Source of the DNA: Leucogyrophana mollusca
Lineage: Eukaryota > Basidiomycota > Agaricomycetes > Boletales
NCBI GenBank assembly: GCA_021014945.1
Contig: MU266648.1
Coordinates: 1 to 26,822 of the forward strand
Direction of reading: 5' to 3'
DNA: 26,822 bases
Positions 19,128 through 26,805 of this stretch are shown piece after piece. The position numbers and the translations under genes are program-made. Positions within the stretch are counted from its first letter, which is position 1. Each line of letters opens with the position of its first letter. The notes under the pieces were generated by a model, which worked only from the letters and a program-made list of their open reading frames with translations, was not told the DNA's origin and made no database searches.

Positions 19128-20126
19128 CTAGTAGGAGCTTGTGCAGCCAGACGACATCCTTGCCTGCTTCCACAGTAGCAATGTATTTCGCTTCAGCAGT
19201 AGACAAAGCAACAGTGTCTTACAGTTTCTTTTGATGAGATATCTGCCAGTGGAACGACCTGTGTCTTTGCAGCTACTATAATCTGCATCAGTGAAGGTGG
19301 AGAAGAGTTCATTACATCGAGGATCTGGTGCATAGACAATACAGTAGTCCAGAGTACCTTTAAGATAGTATAGAAGATGCTTCATAGTGTTTCAATGGGT
19401 GAGCCCAGGATCAATAATGAATCAAGCTAAGGTACTCTCAGTGAATGCAATATCAGGATGAGTGCTGGATGCGAGATAGTTGATAAATTCAACCACTTCT
19501 CCATAGAGCTCACCCATTGGAATACTGCTCGTAAGCTTTCGGTCTTCTGAAGTCATTATAGAGCTAGTAAGGTGTGGGTCAGGGAGTGTGGGAGTTGAGA
19601 CAGGCTTACAGTCGGACATCCAAAGTGTTCCAAGAGATCCAGTGTGTACTGGTGCTGGGAGAAAGATAGAGTGTTGAGAGCGATCCCTGTCAATCTTGAT
19701 ACCCAGCAGCTGTGTGGTGAAATCTAGGTTATCCAGTTTGAAATGCTTAGCCAGTTTTGCAATAATTTGATTGATAACAACCAGAGACTTTGAAACAAAG
19801 GTCATATTGTTCATATAGACAGGAAGAATGATCTTGATGTTACCTTAAGTGTAGATATAGATAGAAGTGTCAGAGTAGGTCTCTGTGAAGCCCAGGAGCT
19901 CCAGAACACTATGCATCTTTGTGTTCCATTAGTTTCCACCTTGTTTGGTACCATAAAGCAACTTGTCAAATAGACAGACCATCTTCTTAGCATCCCCTCT
20001 TACAAAACCTTGACTCAAAATACAATGATTGGGGTCATATGCTTTGACATCACTATAACAGACTCCAGAATCCCCAGTGTGCCCAGAATTACACAAAGAG
20101 TGACAGTTCGTGGCTATCTTTGCCAT
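19128..20126 (-). pseudogene. Ty1/copia reverse transcriptase and RNase H relic
   Basis: Read on minus in several frames: DVKAYDPNHCILSQGFVRGD, KLLYGTKQGGN, then the RT core with YMNNMTFVSKS (19806-19817 for YMNN), FKLDNLDFTTQLLGIKI, INYLASSTHPDIAF, and RNase H MKHLLYYLKGTLDYCIVY and FTDADYSSCKDTGRSTGRYLI. The copia catalytic motif is normally YVDD. Here it reads YMNN, so both metal-binding Asp residues are Asn and the enzyme cannot work. The C-terminal part is frameshifted. Integrase and everything upstream are missing. The 3' LTR lies next to it at 18891-19125. Confidence 0.88.
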
Positions 20127-20349
20127 TATTGACTGTCTCTACTTTGTGGGAAAGCTTAGGATAGTGGCCCAACCAAAAAGCGAAATAATATTATTGGTAA
20201 CGGCAAGAATCAAACATGCGTCCTCCACAGTAAGTACCAAATAAAGTGTGACATTTGTTACGAGTAGGCCAAATGACCAATAGTATAATACAGAGTGATA
20301 GCCAATATAACCAGCTATTTCTGACTTAGAATATTCACTTCACAAGTTT

Positions 20350-20900
20350 TCTTAACTTGCACTGAACTCACAAAGCCTAAGCATACCACCCACACTCCAA
20401 ATGACACCCAATATGCCCTAGACAAATCTTCCACACCCTGAACCACCCCCTGCGCACCAGACAAACCAGGTACATTCCAGACGAACCAGGTGTAACCCAG
20501 GGGAATCCCTAGTGCTCCAAACAAACCAGGCCCACTCCAGACGAACCAGGCACACCCTAGGTGACTCTCTGGTGCCCCAAATGCATGAATACCTGGCTCG
20601 TTTGAGGTGTAGGGAGTTTGTTTGGGGGCATAAAGGGCTTATTTTGAGCACTATCCGCACCCTGGACAAACCCTCCGCACTTACGCTCCAGACAAACCCC
20701 CTGTGCTCCAGACAAACCTCCTGTGCTCAAAACGAACCCCCCGCACCATGAACGAACCATTGGTGCCATAAAAGAGCCCTTTGCACAATAAACAAATCTT
20801 GCATGCAACAACCAAACCCCCCACGTCATGACTGAACTCCCTGCACTGCAAATGAATATCCCATGCAATGAACAAACTCCTTGGACAATGAACGAAAATA
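20350..20900. repeat. Diverged tandem array, 20-bp period, with inverted block
   Basis: About 27 units of exactly 20 bp, each related to AACGAACCCCCTGCACCATG. Clear examples are CCAGACGAACCAGG units at 20478 and 20538, and GACAAACCCCCTGTGCTCCA followed by GACAAACCTCCTGTGCTCAA near 20691-20730. Individual units differ strongly, but the spacing stays at 20 through most of the array. Between about 20581 and 20660 the units run in the opposite direction (GTTTGTTTGGGGGCATAAAG). All minus-strand frames are open here because of the base composition; I do not regard them as genes. Confidence 0.88.
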
Positions 20901-21779
20901 GTTACCATATAATATCACTTTTAAATATATATTATTGAATTTTCCGTTGTTATCTGTGTCAGTACAAGATGTGCCCAAGATATAAAGATCTCCCAGACCA
21001 AGTATCAAACTCTTCTATAATGAGCTCAAATTTGCTGCCAGGGTGAGGTGAGTGACAAACAAGTGTGACTTCCAGTAAATCATTATCCTCAGGCTCATCC
21101 TCATCCTCTAGGTCTTTCCCAGACTCCACATCGATGACCAGCAGCTCGACCCTGTTCTACCCTCTTCTTTTCTACAGCCACTATACCCATCTGGATCCAA
21201 TATTGATGAAGACTGCATAGGTATTGCAACCACTGTATGGCTAGATGTTACATTTCTCACACTGTTTGGCAGGGTGAGAGCTCAAAACCCCACAGCAAGA
21301 AATGCACACATGCCAACACTTAACAAACAAGGTATATGGCATGGATGTTGGACAATAAATGGGTTGCATTGGGTCAGAAAGTTGATCAGACAGGGAGGAG
21401 CAGGAGACATAGAAAGATATAAAATAGGTGCATCAATCACTCCTCCAGAATCTAGATCTAACTATATTTAAATTTTCACTGATACAGCTAATTATCTGAT
21501 AGAACAACTTTTCAAGCCTCTAATAGTACTAATCCATTATCCTATGTACTGCATATGGATAGAGATTCAGAGGTTCCTTTAGTAATCCACACCCTTAGAA
21601 TGTAAGGAAATAAACTAATCATAGTCTAGGGTGTTTCCCCGCTGCCTGTGTACATGTTTGGTGGGTATGTCCAATTTGTAAGTCAATTGTGGACATAATT
21701 TTGAGTGTGGAATTGCTCTTTTATGTGAGTAAAAATACTAATTGATTTGTTTTATTTAGGTAAAATAGTGGACAAAAAC
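20901..21779. other. No gene recognised
   Basis: A minus-strand stretch at about 20955-21160 is open for some 65 codons, with an acidic segment (GKDLEDEDEPEDNDLLEV) then PGSKFELIIEEFDTWSG. It looks protein-like but is unrecognised. A 65-codon plus frame at 21274 shows nothing familiar. Confidence 0.35.
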
Positions 21780-22543
21780 TCACAAGATGGAGTAGAGAGT
21801 GTCTGTCAACCTGGTCCACCACTGTGATCTCAGACCTTTGTGACAAGTTAGCACAATGGAGACAGGCTGGCCACTTTGATATTGAAGCCAATGTAAACCC
21901 TGCATGTCTGGGTCTCTCTTTATCTTTAACATTGTGTTGTCAGTACCATGATGGGAGCTTTGCAGCAATGCATGATGTTATCAGGAGCCTTTGTCCTGAG
22001 GCTGGGCAGAGTCCTAGGTGTGGAACTACCTCTGAGTATTGTGCATCACTCAACTGCAGATCAGGTATCACTAGAATTCTGCTACCGGGATTTTAATTGT
22101 CCTTAGCCCTTCACAAGAAGAGCTGCAGACATATTAAAAACACATTCATCACGTTAGTATCTGCTCAGTGTACCCCCACCGGCAACAACGAACGCCTGCA
22201 CATCAACATCAACTCAGAACAAACAATACTGAATGATGACCAGCAGAATGTTGTCACCACTATGATACCTGACATTGAAGTTAACAATCACAAATTGGGA
22301 ATAATGATCATCAGCGAAATACTTGTCTCCCAGTCAGTGGAAGATACCCATACAGGAGCCCAGGTGTTTATGAAACATAAGGCACAGTTCATTGCTGCCA
22401 TTATTTTGTGCAAGTATCATAAGCTGCAGAGACTAGCTCACCTCAAGTCACTTCAGGAGTGGGTGCGTCAATTGTTCAGATATAGAGGTAAAGCTGGGGC
22501 TGTAGTGCACAACAGGTATAAGTGGACTGGGCGCTTTTATTGA
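21780..22543 (+). CDS. Unrecognised ORFs, possible decayed gene
   Basis: Two consecutive plus-strand frames, 21824-22096 (90 codons) and 22097-22543 (148 codons). The second contains NSEQTILNDDQQNVVTTMIPDIEV and QFIAAIILCKYHKLQRLAHLKSLQEWVRQLFRYRGKAG, a helical basic C-terminus. No family is recognised and no intron was found that joins them convincingly. They may be parts of one broken gene or chance frames. Confidence 0.25.
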
Positions 22544-23001
22544 GGCACATCATAGGGGTCACCACGAGGTTTCAGTGAGCAATATTGGTAAACTTCACTC
22601 AGCCAGAACCTCATCAACTTGTGTCCCTAATTCCACGGGATGACAGTCAGAGCCTGTGATTGACTTACATTGCAGTTAGATCATTTCTTAGCTGTTTAGC
22701 GCTTTTAACACAGGGTGAGCTTTTAGTCTCTCTGGTGAGGCCATATTTAAAATCATCACACCTGGGTCACACAGGAAGGTTTAGCAGTATGTCTGACACA
22801 TAAGTGAGTAGACTTACATGTATGATATACTCTCATCCAGCCCGCTGATAATGCAGTGGGTTCTATACCGGATTGTTTGCATTGTATCCTGGTTTTGATC
22901 TGGGTGTAGCATCACCTCCCAGAAAGTCTCCTACTTCATGTATTGGACCTTGAAGTGTTTATTCCCTGGCTGCAATCCGCCATCCAAAGGATAATCCAAA
23001 G
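22544..23001. other. Nothing recognised
   Basis: There are no open frames of note on either strand, no LTR-like sequence, and no tandem repeats. Confidence 0.5.
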
Positions 23002-23496
23002 CTACAAGAGTTGGTGAGCCTGTTTTTTGTACAAAATAGGTGAAGTACATACCTGTTCCTGAATAATGACCTTTATATGTCCTTCTGTGATCGTGCACAA
23101 ACGGTGGACGTGATTTTTGAGGTGGGACAGCATATTGTAATTGTCCTCACTCAATATGGCATTCATCCAGGCGAGGTTTGCCTTTGCCAAAGTCGAGTTT
23201 GCGTGCCGGGACAGGTCTGGGACATAGAGGATATGACAAATGTTGGGTGTGATCCATGCCTTTCCCAGGAAGACAAATTCCTCTGGAGAACATGGTCTCA
23301 GATTCCAAAGAGATGAACCTCTCTGAAGGTGTTCCTCCTCTGAGTCTTCGCAACCGATTTGATGTCGGGGTCCTGGCTGGGGCTCGTCATTGGTGCCTTC
23401 ATCACAGCTCCCATTGTCCACCCCGATGTCCCAGCTCTCATTTGTGCTATCCATCAGATGTGAGGGTCCCGGTGTTACAAATGGGCGAGTGACCAC
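23002..23496 (-). CDS. Unrecognised ORF downstream of the tRNA-like sequence
   Basis: A 164-codon minus frame. The N-terminal half is acidic (SWDIGVDNGSCDEGTNDE, CEDSEEEHLQRG). The second half has CHILYVPDLSRHANSTLAKAN and NYNMLSHLKNHVHRL. It starts about 15 bp beyond the end of the tRNA-like sequence on the same strand. I do not recognise it, and it may be noncoding. Confidence 0.25.
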   Translation of the reverse strand: MVTRPFVTPGPSHLMDSTNESWDIGVDNGSCDEGTNDEPQPGPRHQIGCEDSEEEHLQRGSSLWNLRPCSPEEFVFLGKAWITPNICHILYVPDLSRHANSTLAKANLAWMNAILSEDNYNMLSHLKNHVHRLCTITEGHIKVIIQEQVCTSPILYKKQAHQLL

Positions 23497-23510
23497 GGGA
23501 GAGAAAAGAT

Positions 23511-23582
23511 GACTAGACTAGGGATTGAACCCAGGACCTCCTGGACATATACCAGTCGCTCTAACCACTGAGCTATATGGTC
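23511..23582 (-). tRNA. Degenerate tRNA-like sequence (72 nt)
   Basis: The minus strand folds as a full-length cloverleaf: GACCATA acceptor, D arm GCTC-AGTGGTTA-GAGC, anticodon arm ACTGG-TATATGT-CCAGG, T arm CTGGG-TTCAATC-CCTAG, then TCTAGTC. Box A (TAGCTCAGTGG) and box B (GGTTCAATCC) match the Pol III consensus, and TTTT follows within 10 bp. The acceptor stem has two mismatches, the anticodon stem one, and position 33 is A instead of the invariant T. It is therefore a tRNA pseudogene or the head of a SINE, and no anticodon identity is assigned. Confidence 0.55.
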
Positions 23583-23742
23583 AAGGGTAACACAGAGTTG
23601 AAAGGCTAGACAAGGTGAAGCACAAGGTAGACGTCTTACAGCAAGGAAACATCAACTTGCAGCATCAATTATGTGGCTGACAGCACCAAGTGTCTATAGG
23701 CCGTTAGATGAGCGCTAGGCATCATCCAACAGTATCTTGCTA

Positions 23743-23984
23743 TGTTCGCTTACTATGTTTGCTGTACTCACAGCCATGCTGTGCTTGCTGTGTATGCACT
23801 GCCCATACTGTAGATATATAGCTACATCGTCCATAGTTAGTTTCCCTTAGATACTTACTCTGGACATTGAGTATGCAGTACTTATGATCTGGCAATATAG
23901 ATACTTACTCTGGACATTAGTGCCAGTGCTTAAGGCAGCCCCACTAGTGGCTATTTCACTCCTCAAGCTCACTGAGCTTCAACA
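23743..23984 (+). mobile_element. Copia LTR, plus orientation, followed by a PBS
   Basis: It begins TGTTCGC and ends GCTTCAACA, 242 bp, with the family hallmarks GTAGATATATAGCTAC, TTCCCTTAGATACTTACTCTGGACA and a second ATAGATACTTACTCTGGACA box. Compared with the copy at 24019-24330 it lacks roughly 70 bp of the 5' part. A primer-binding site follows directly. Confidence 0.85.
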
Positions 23985-24012
23985 GGTTATGAGCCCCGCG
24001 CTCTAGCCACTT
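23985..24012 (+). promoter_or_regulatory. Copia primer-binding site, half-tRNA type
   Basis: Starts GGTTATGAGCCCCGCGCTCT immediately after the LTR end. Its complement reads like a tRNA from the D loop to position 40, with anticodon loop CTCATAA (CAT, Met). This is the copia mode of priming from a cleaved tRNA 5' half. Confidence 0.75.
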
Positions 24013-24018
24013 CTAGCG

Positions 24019-24330
24019 TGTTGAAGCTCAGAGAGCTTGAGGAGCGAAATAGCCACTTGTGGGGCTGCCTTAAGCACTATTGTCCAGAGTGAGTATCTAT
24101 ATTGCCAGGTCATAAGGACACCATACCTATTGTCCAGAGTGAGTATCTAAGGGAAACTAACTATGGACGTCGTAGCTATATATCTACAGTATGGGCTGTG
24201 CATACACAGCTAACACAGCATGGCAGTGAGTACAGGATGTACAGGAAGCGAAGCATAGCAGGAGCTGTACAGTACCAGTGTGCACTGCAGTGCACAGGAC
24301 CAAGGCAGTGCACAATCAACACAGCGAACA
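24019..24330 (-). mobile_element. Copia LTR, minus orientation, facing the previous LTR
   Basis: 312 bp. On plus it begins TGTTGAAGCTCAGAGAGC and ends GCGAACA, so on minus it reads TGTTCGC...TTCAACA. It carries two GTCCAGAGTGAGTATCTA boxes (24082 and 24132). Together with 23743-23984 it forms a large inverted repeat with a 34-nt centre made mainly of the PBS. Confidence 0.85.
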
Positions 24331-24477
24331 TAGCGTCCTTGGATCGTCCTCAACACGTCCTGACCACTCCGTGGTTGAGCCCTGCTCCCAATACTGTCTT
24401 ATCTGCACTGCAATGAACTCCAATAGAGCAATGCAGATGCGCCTCTAAGGCTTCCTGCTTGTTCTGCGCACTCCCTG
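24331..24477. other. Short unassigned spacer
   Basis: It lies between two LTR groups and has no recognisable feature. Confidence 0.4.
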
Positions 24478-24556
24478 TGTTCGTTCTGGTAATTCCGCAC
24501 CTTCTAGTGTGCACTGGTGAGCACTGCTATTATCCTATGCACTGCTGTGCATGCAG
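24478..24556 (+). mobile_element. Copia LTR, left part, split by another LTR
   Basis: Starts TGTTCGTTCTGGTAATTCCG and matches the 5' end of the LTR at 25956-26217 (read on minus). It breaks off at CATGCAG and continues at 24983 after a nested LTR. Confidence 0.8.
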
Positions 24557-24977
24557 TATTGAAGCTCAGAAGAGCTAGGAGCGACTTAGCCACTACTGGG
24601 GCAGCCTTAAGCACTGGAACTATGTGTCCAGAGTAAGTAACCAATATATTGAGATGCTATAGTACCATACCTATGTGTCCAGAGTAAGTAACCAACTATG
24701 GACACATCGTAGCTATATATCTACAGGATAGGCTGTGCATACACAGGAAGCACAGCAAGGCGTCCAGAGTAAGTAACCAACTATGGACACATCGTAGCTA
24801 TATATCTACAGGATAGGCTGTGCATACACAGGAAGCACAGCAAGGCAATGAGTACAGCATGTAAGGGAAGCGCAGCATAGGAAAGAGCTGTACAACAGCA
24901 GTGTGCACAGCAGTGCACAGGACAAAGGCAGTGCACACCAGTGCACACCAGAGAGTGCGGAATCAGCAGAACGAACA
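24557..24977 (-). mobile_element. Copia solo LTR nested in another LTR, 5-bp duplication
   Basis: 421 bp, minus orientation (plus-strand ends TATTGAAGCTCAG and GAACGAACA). It is flanked on both sides by TGCAG (24552-24556 and 24978-24982), a 5-bp target duplication. It is close in sequence to the plus-strand LTR at 26432-26777 (shared GATGCTATAGTACCATACC) but carries an extra 85-bp tandem duplication. The terminal TG reads TA at one end. Confidence 0.88.
24677..24846. repeat. 85-bp perfect tandem duplication inside an LTR
   Basis: 24677-24761 and 24762-24846 are identical, each starting GTCCAGAGTAAGTAACCAAC and ending CACAGCAAGGC. Complete identity means a recent duplication, or an assembly artefact. 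Confidence 0.9.
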
Positions 24978-24982
24978 TGCAG

Positions 24983-25198
24983 TTACTGTACAGCTCCTTT
25001 GATTGCTATGTTTCGCTTTAGATGCTCATTGTACTGCCTTATTGCTGTGTTGGCTGTGTAGCATAGCCTCTACTGTAGATTTATAGATACATCGAGTCCA
25101 TAGTTCGTTTCCCTTTGGTTACTTACTCTGGACTGCTAGGTATGCTACTATATGCGCTTATACTGCTAATACACAGGTTACTTACTCTGGACTGCTAG
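24983..25198 (+). mobile_element. Copia LTR, right part of the split copy
   Basis: It continues 24478-24556: TTACTGTACAGCTCCTTTGA, GATGCTCATTGTACTGCC, ATAGATACATCGAGTCC, two TTACTTACTCTGGACTGCTAG boxes. It matches the reverse complement of 25956-26217 closely. The last 30-35 bp before the expected TTTAACA end are missing, replaced by the next LTR fragment. Confidence 0.8.
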
Positions 25199-25212
25199 AT
25201 CCCAAGCCTAAG

Positions 25213-25522
25213 TCGACCCAGCTAGGGGAGCGAAATAGCCATTCAGTGGGCAGCCTTAAGCACTGGAACTGATGTCCAGAGTAAGTAACTAGTATTGTGC
25301 CAGATCATAACTACAGCATACCTGATGTCCAGAGTAATTAACTAGGGAACTAACTATGGACGTCGTAGCTATATATCCATAGTATAGGCTGTGCATACAC
25401 AGCCAGCACAGCATGGCAATGAGTACAGCATGTACAGGAAGGAAGCATAGCAAGAGCTGTACAGTACCTGTGTGCACAGCAGTGCACTGGACCAAGGCAG
25501 TGCGCAATCAGCACAGCGAACA
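25213..25522 (-). mobile_element. Copia LTR interrupting gag, minus orientation
   Basis: It ends GCGAACA at 25522, that is TGTTCGC at the start on minus, and contains two GATGTCCAGAGTAA boxes and GTCGTAGCTATATATCCATAG. The 3' end on minus is degraded (GACCCAGCTAGGGGAGCG instead of the usual GAGCTTCAACA). It begins inside the copia gag reading frame. Confidence 0.8.
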
Positions 25523-25761
25523 GCATCTATATGGATCCTTTGCTCTGGGGAGAGGCCCAGATACAATTCCCCCGCCGCTTTGTCTGCTTTTGCATCCCAG
25601 GTAGCTTGCTTGTCATCCCCAGAGCTAGAACGCTTCTCCTTGCCACTTAGCAGCCAGCCCTTAGTGCAAAGGTGGGCCTTCATTTCACCTTCCCAGGTGG
25701 AATAGTTGGTTTCAGTGAGCTTTGTGACGGAGTGGGAGGACTTGGAATCGTCTGAAGACAT
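25523..25761 (-). pseudogene. Copia gag, N-terminal 80 codons
   Basis: The ATG at 25761 starts MSSDDSKSSHSVTKLTETNY, followed by STWEGEMKAHLCTKGWLLSG, a Lys/Asp-rich region and AAGELYLGLSPEQRIHIDA. The KLT-x-x-NYSTW pattern is the DUF4219/UBN2-type gag start of copia elements, which forms the particle shell. The frame runs straight into an LTR at 25522, so the rest is lost. The 5' LTR, PBS and leader of the same element lie upstream (25762-26217). Confidence 0.85.
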
Positions 25762-25803
25762 GATGGAGTGATGAAAAGTCGATTAGGATGAGGATGGAGT
25801 GAT

Positions 25804-25895
25804 GGGAGCTAATGCTCAACCAAGGGCGAAGTATTTGGGAGCAGATGCTTAACCAGAACGAAGTATTGGGAGCAGATGCTCAACCAGAAGGGTCC
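25804..25895 (-). repeat. Three direct repeats in the copia leader
   Basis: Units of about 31-33 bp begin GGGAGCTAATGCTCAACC (25804), GGGAGCAGATGCTTAACC (25837) and GGGAGCAGATGCTCAACC (25868), the first two ending GAAGTATT. They lie in the untranslated leader between PBS and gag. Confidence 0.85.
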
Positions 25896-25928
25896 AGGGG
25901 TGTCTTGGACGAAGTATAGAGGCTTGGT

Positions 25929-25955
25929 AGTGGCTAGAACGCCGGGCTCATAACC
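25929..25955 (-). promoter_or_regulatory. Copia primer-binding site, half-tRNA type
   Basis: On minus, GGTTATGAGCCCGGCGTTCT follows the LTR directly. It differs at two or three positions from the PBS at 23985 and 26778. Confidence 0.75.
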
Positions 25956-26217
25956 TGTTAAAGCTGGGAAGCTAACTAGCCACCAGAACTAGCAGTCCAG
26001 TGTAAGTAACCAAAGGGAAACGAACTATGGACTCGATGTATCTATATATCCACAGTAGAGACTATGCTACACAGCCAACACAGCAATAAGGCAGTACAAT
26101 GAGCATCTAAAACGAAACCTAGCAATCAAAGGAGCTGTCCAGTAACTGCATGCACAGCAGTGCATAGGATAATGGTGCTCACCTGTGCGCACCAGAAGGT
26201 GCGGAATCACCAGAACA
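25956..26217 (-). mobile_element. Copia 5' LTR of the gag-bearing element
   Basis: 262 bp, minus orientation, plus-strand ends TGTTAAAGCTGGG and CCAGAACA. It is followed on minus by PBS, leader and gag, so it is a 5' LTR. It holds only one GTCCAGTGTAAGTAACC box, unlike the two in most copies. Confidence 0.85.
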
Positions 26218-26282
26218 AAATTAGTATGACAAGCGGAAGATAAATCATAACTAAGTAGAGGCAGTGCGCAGACAGAACTATC

Positions 26283-26431
26283 TGTTGAAGCTCAGAGAGC
26301 TTGAGGAGCGAAATAGCCACTATAAGGGGCTGCCTTATGCACTGGGACTGAAGTCCAGAGTAAGTAACTATATTCTGCCAGGTCATAAGTACAGCATACC
26401 TGAAGTCCAGAGTAAGTAACTAGGGAACTAA
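26283..26431 (-). mobile_element. Copia LTR fragment, cut by the next LTR
   Basis: It starts TGTTGAAGCTCAGAGAGCTT and has two AAGTCCAGAGTAAGTAACT boxes. It breaks off after CTAGGGAACTAA where another LTR begins in the opposite orientation. The remainder, if present, lies beyond the window. Confidence 0.8.
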
Positions 26432-26777
26432 TGTTGGTTCTGCTGATTCCGCACTCTCTGGTGTGCACTGTTGTGCACTGCCTTGGTCCTGTGCACTGCT
26501 GTGCACACTGCTGTTGTACAGCTCTTTCCTATGCTGCGCTTCCCTTACATGCTGTACTCATTGCCTTGCTGTGCTTCCTGTGTATGCACAGCCTACCCTG
26601 TAGATATATAGCTACGATGTGTCCATAGTTGTTTCCTTTGGTTACTTACCCTGGACACATAGGTATGGTACTATAGCATCTCAATATACTTGGTTACTTA
26701 CCCTGGACACATAGTTCCAGTGCTTAAGGCTGCCCCAATAGTGGCTAAGTCGCTCCTAGCTCTTCTGAGCTTCAACA
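26432..26777 (+). mobile_element. Copia 5' LTR at the right edge
   Basis: 346 bp, starting TGTTGGTTCTGC and ending TTCAACA (TGTTG...CAACA). It contains CA/GTGCAC-rich U3-like sequence, GTAGATATATAGCTACG, and two GGTTACTTACCCTGGACACA boxes about 52 bp apart. A clean PBS follows, so an element that may be complete starts here and leaves the window. It is nested in the LTR fragment at 26283-26431. Confidence 0.88.
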
Positions 26778-26805
26778 GGTTATGAGCCCCGCGCTCTAGC
26801 CACTT
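26778..26805 (+). promoter_or_regulatory. Copia primer-binding site, half-tRNA type
   Basis: GGTTATGAGCCCCGCGCTCT and seven or eight further bases follow directly after the LTR. The first 28 bases match the PBS at 23985-24012. Confidence 0.78.

Noticed and set aside
20195..20245. Sequence TGGTAACGGCAAGAATCAAA resembling a tRNA 3' half or a gypsy PBS
   Set aside because: The complementary T arm has mismatches, no 5' half or D arm is present, and no LTR end lies beside it.
20315..20908. Several minus-strand open frames rich in Gly, Val, Cys and Trp
   Set aside because: They are by-products of the 20-bp repeat, which is open in all three frames and not in coding phase.
23471..23479. TGTAACACC on minus, similar to the start of some fungal LTRs
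   Set aside because: No matching second copy, no CA end, PBS or target duplication could be found.
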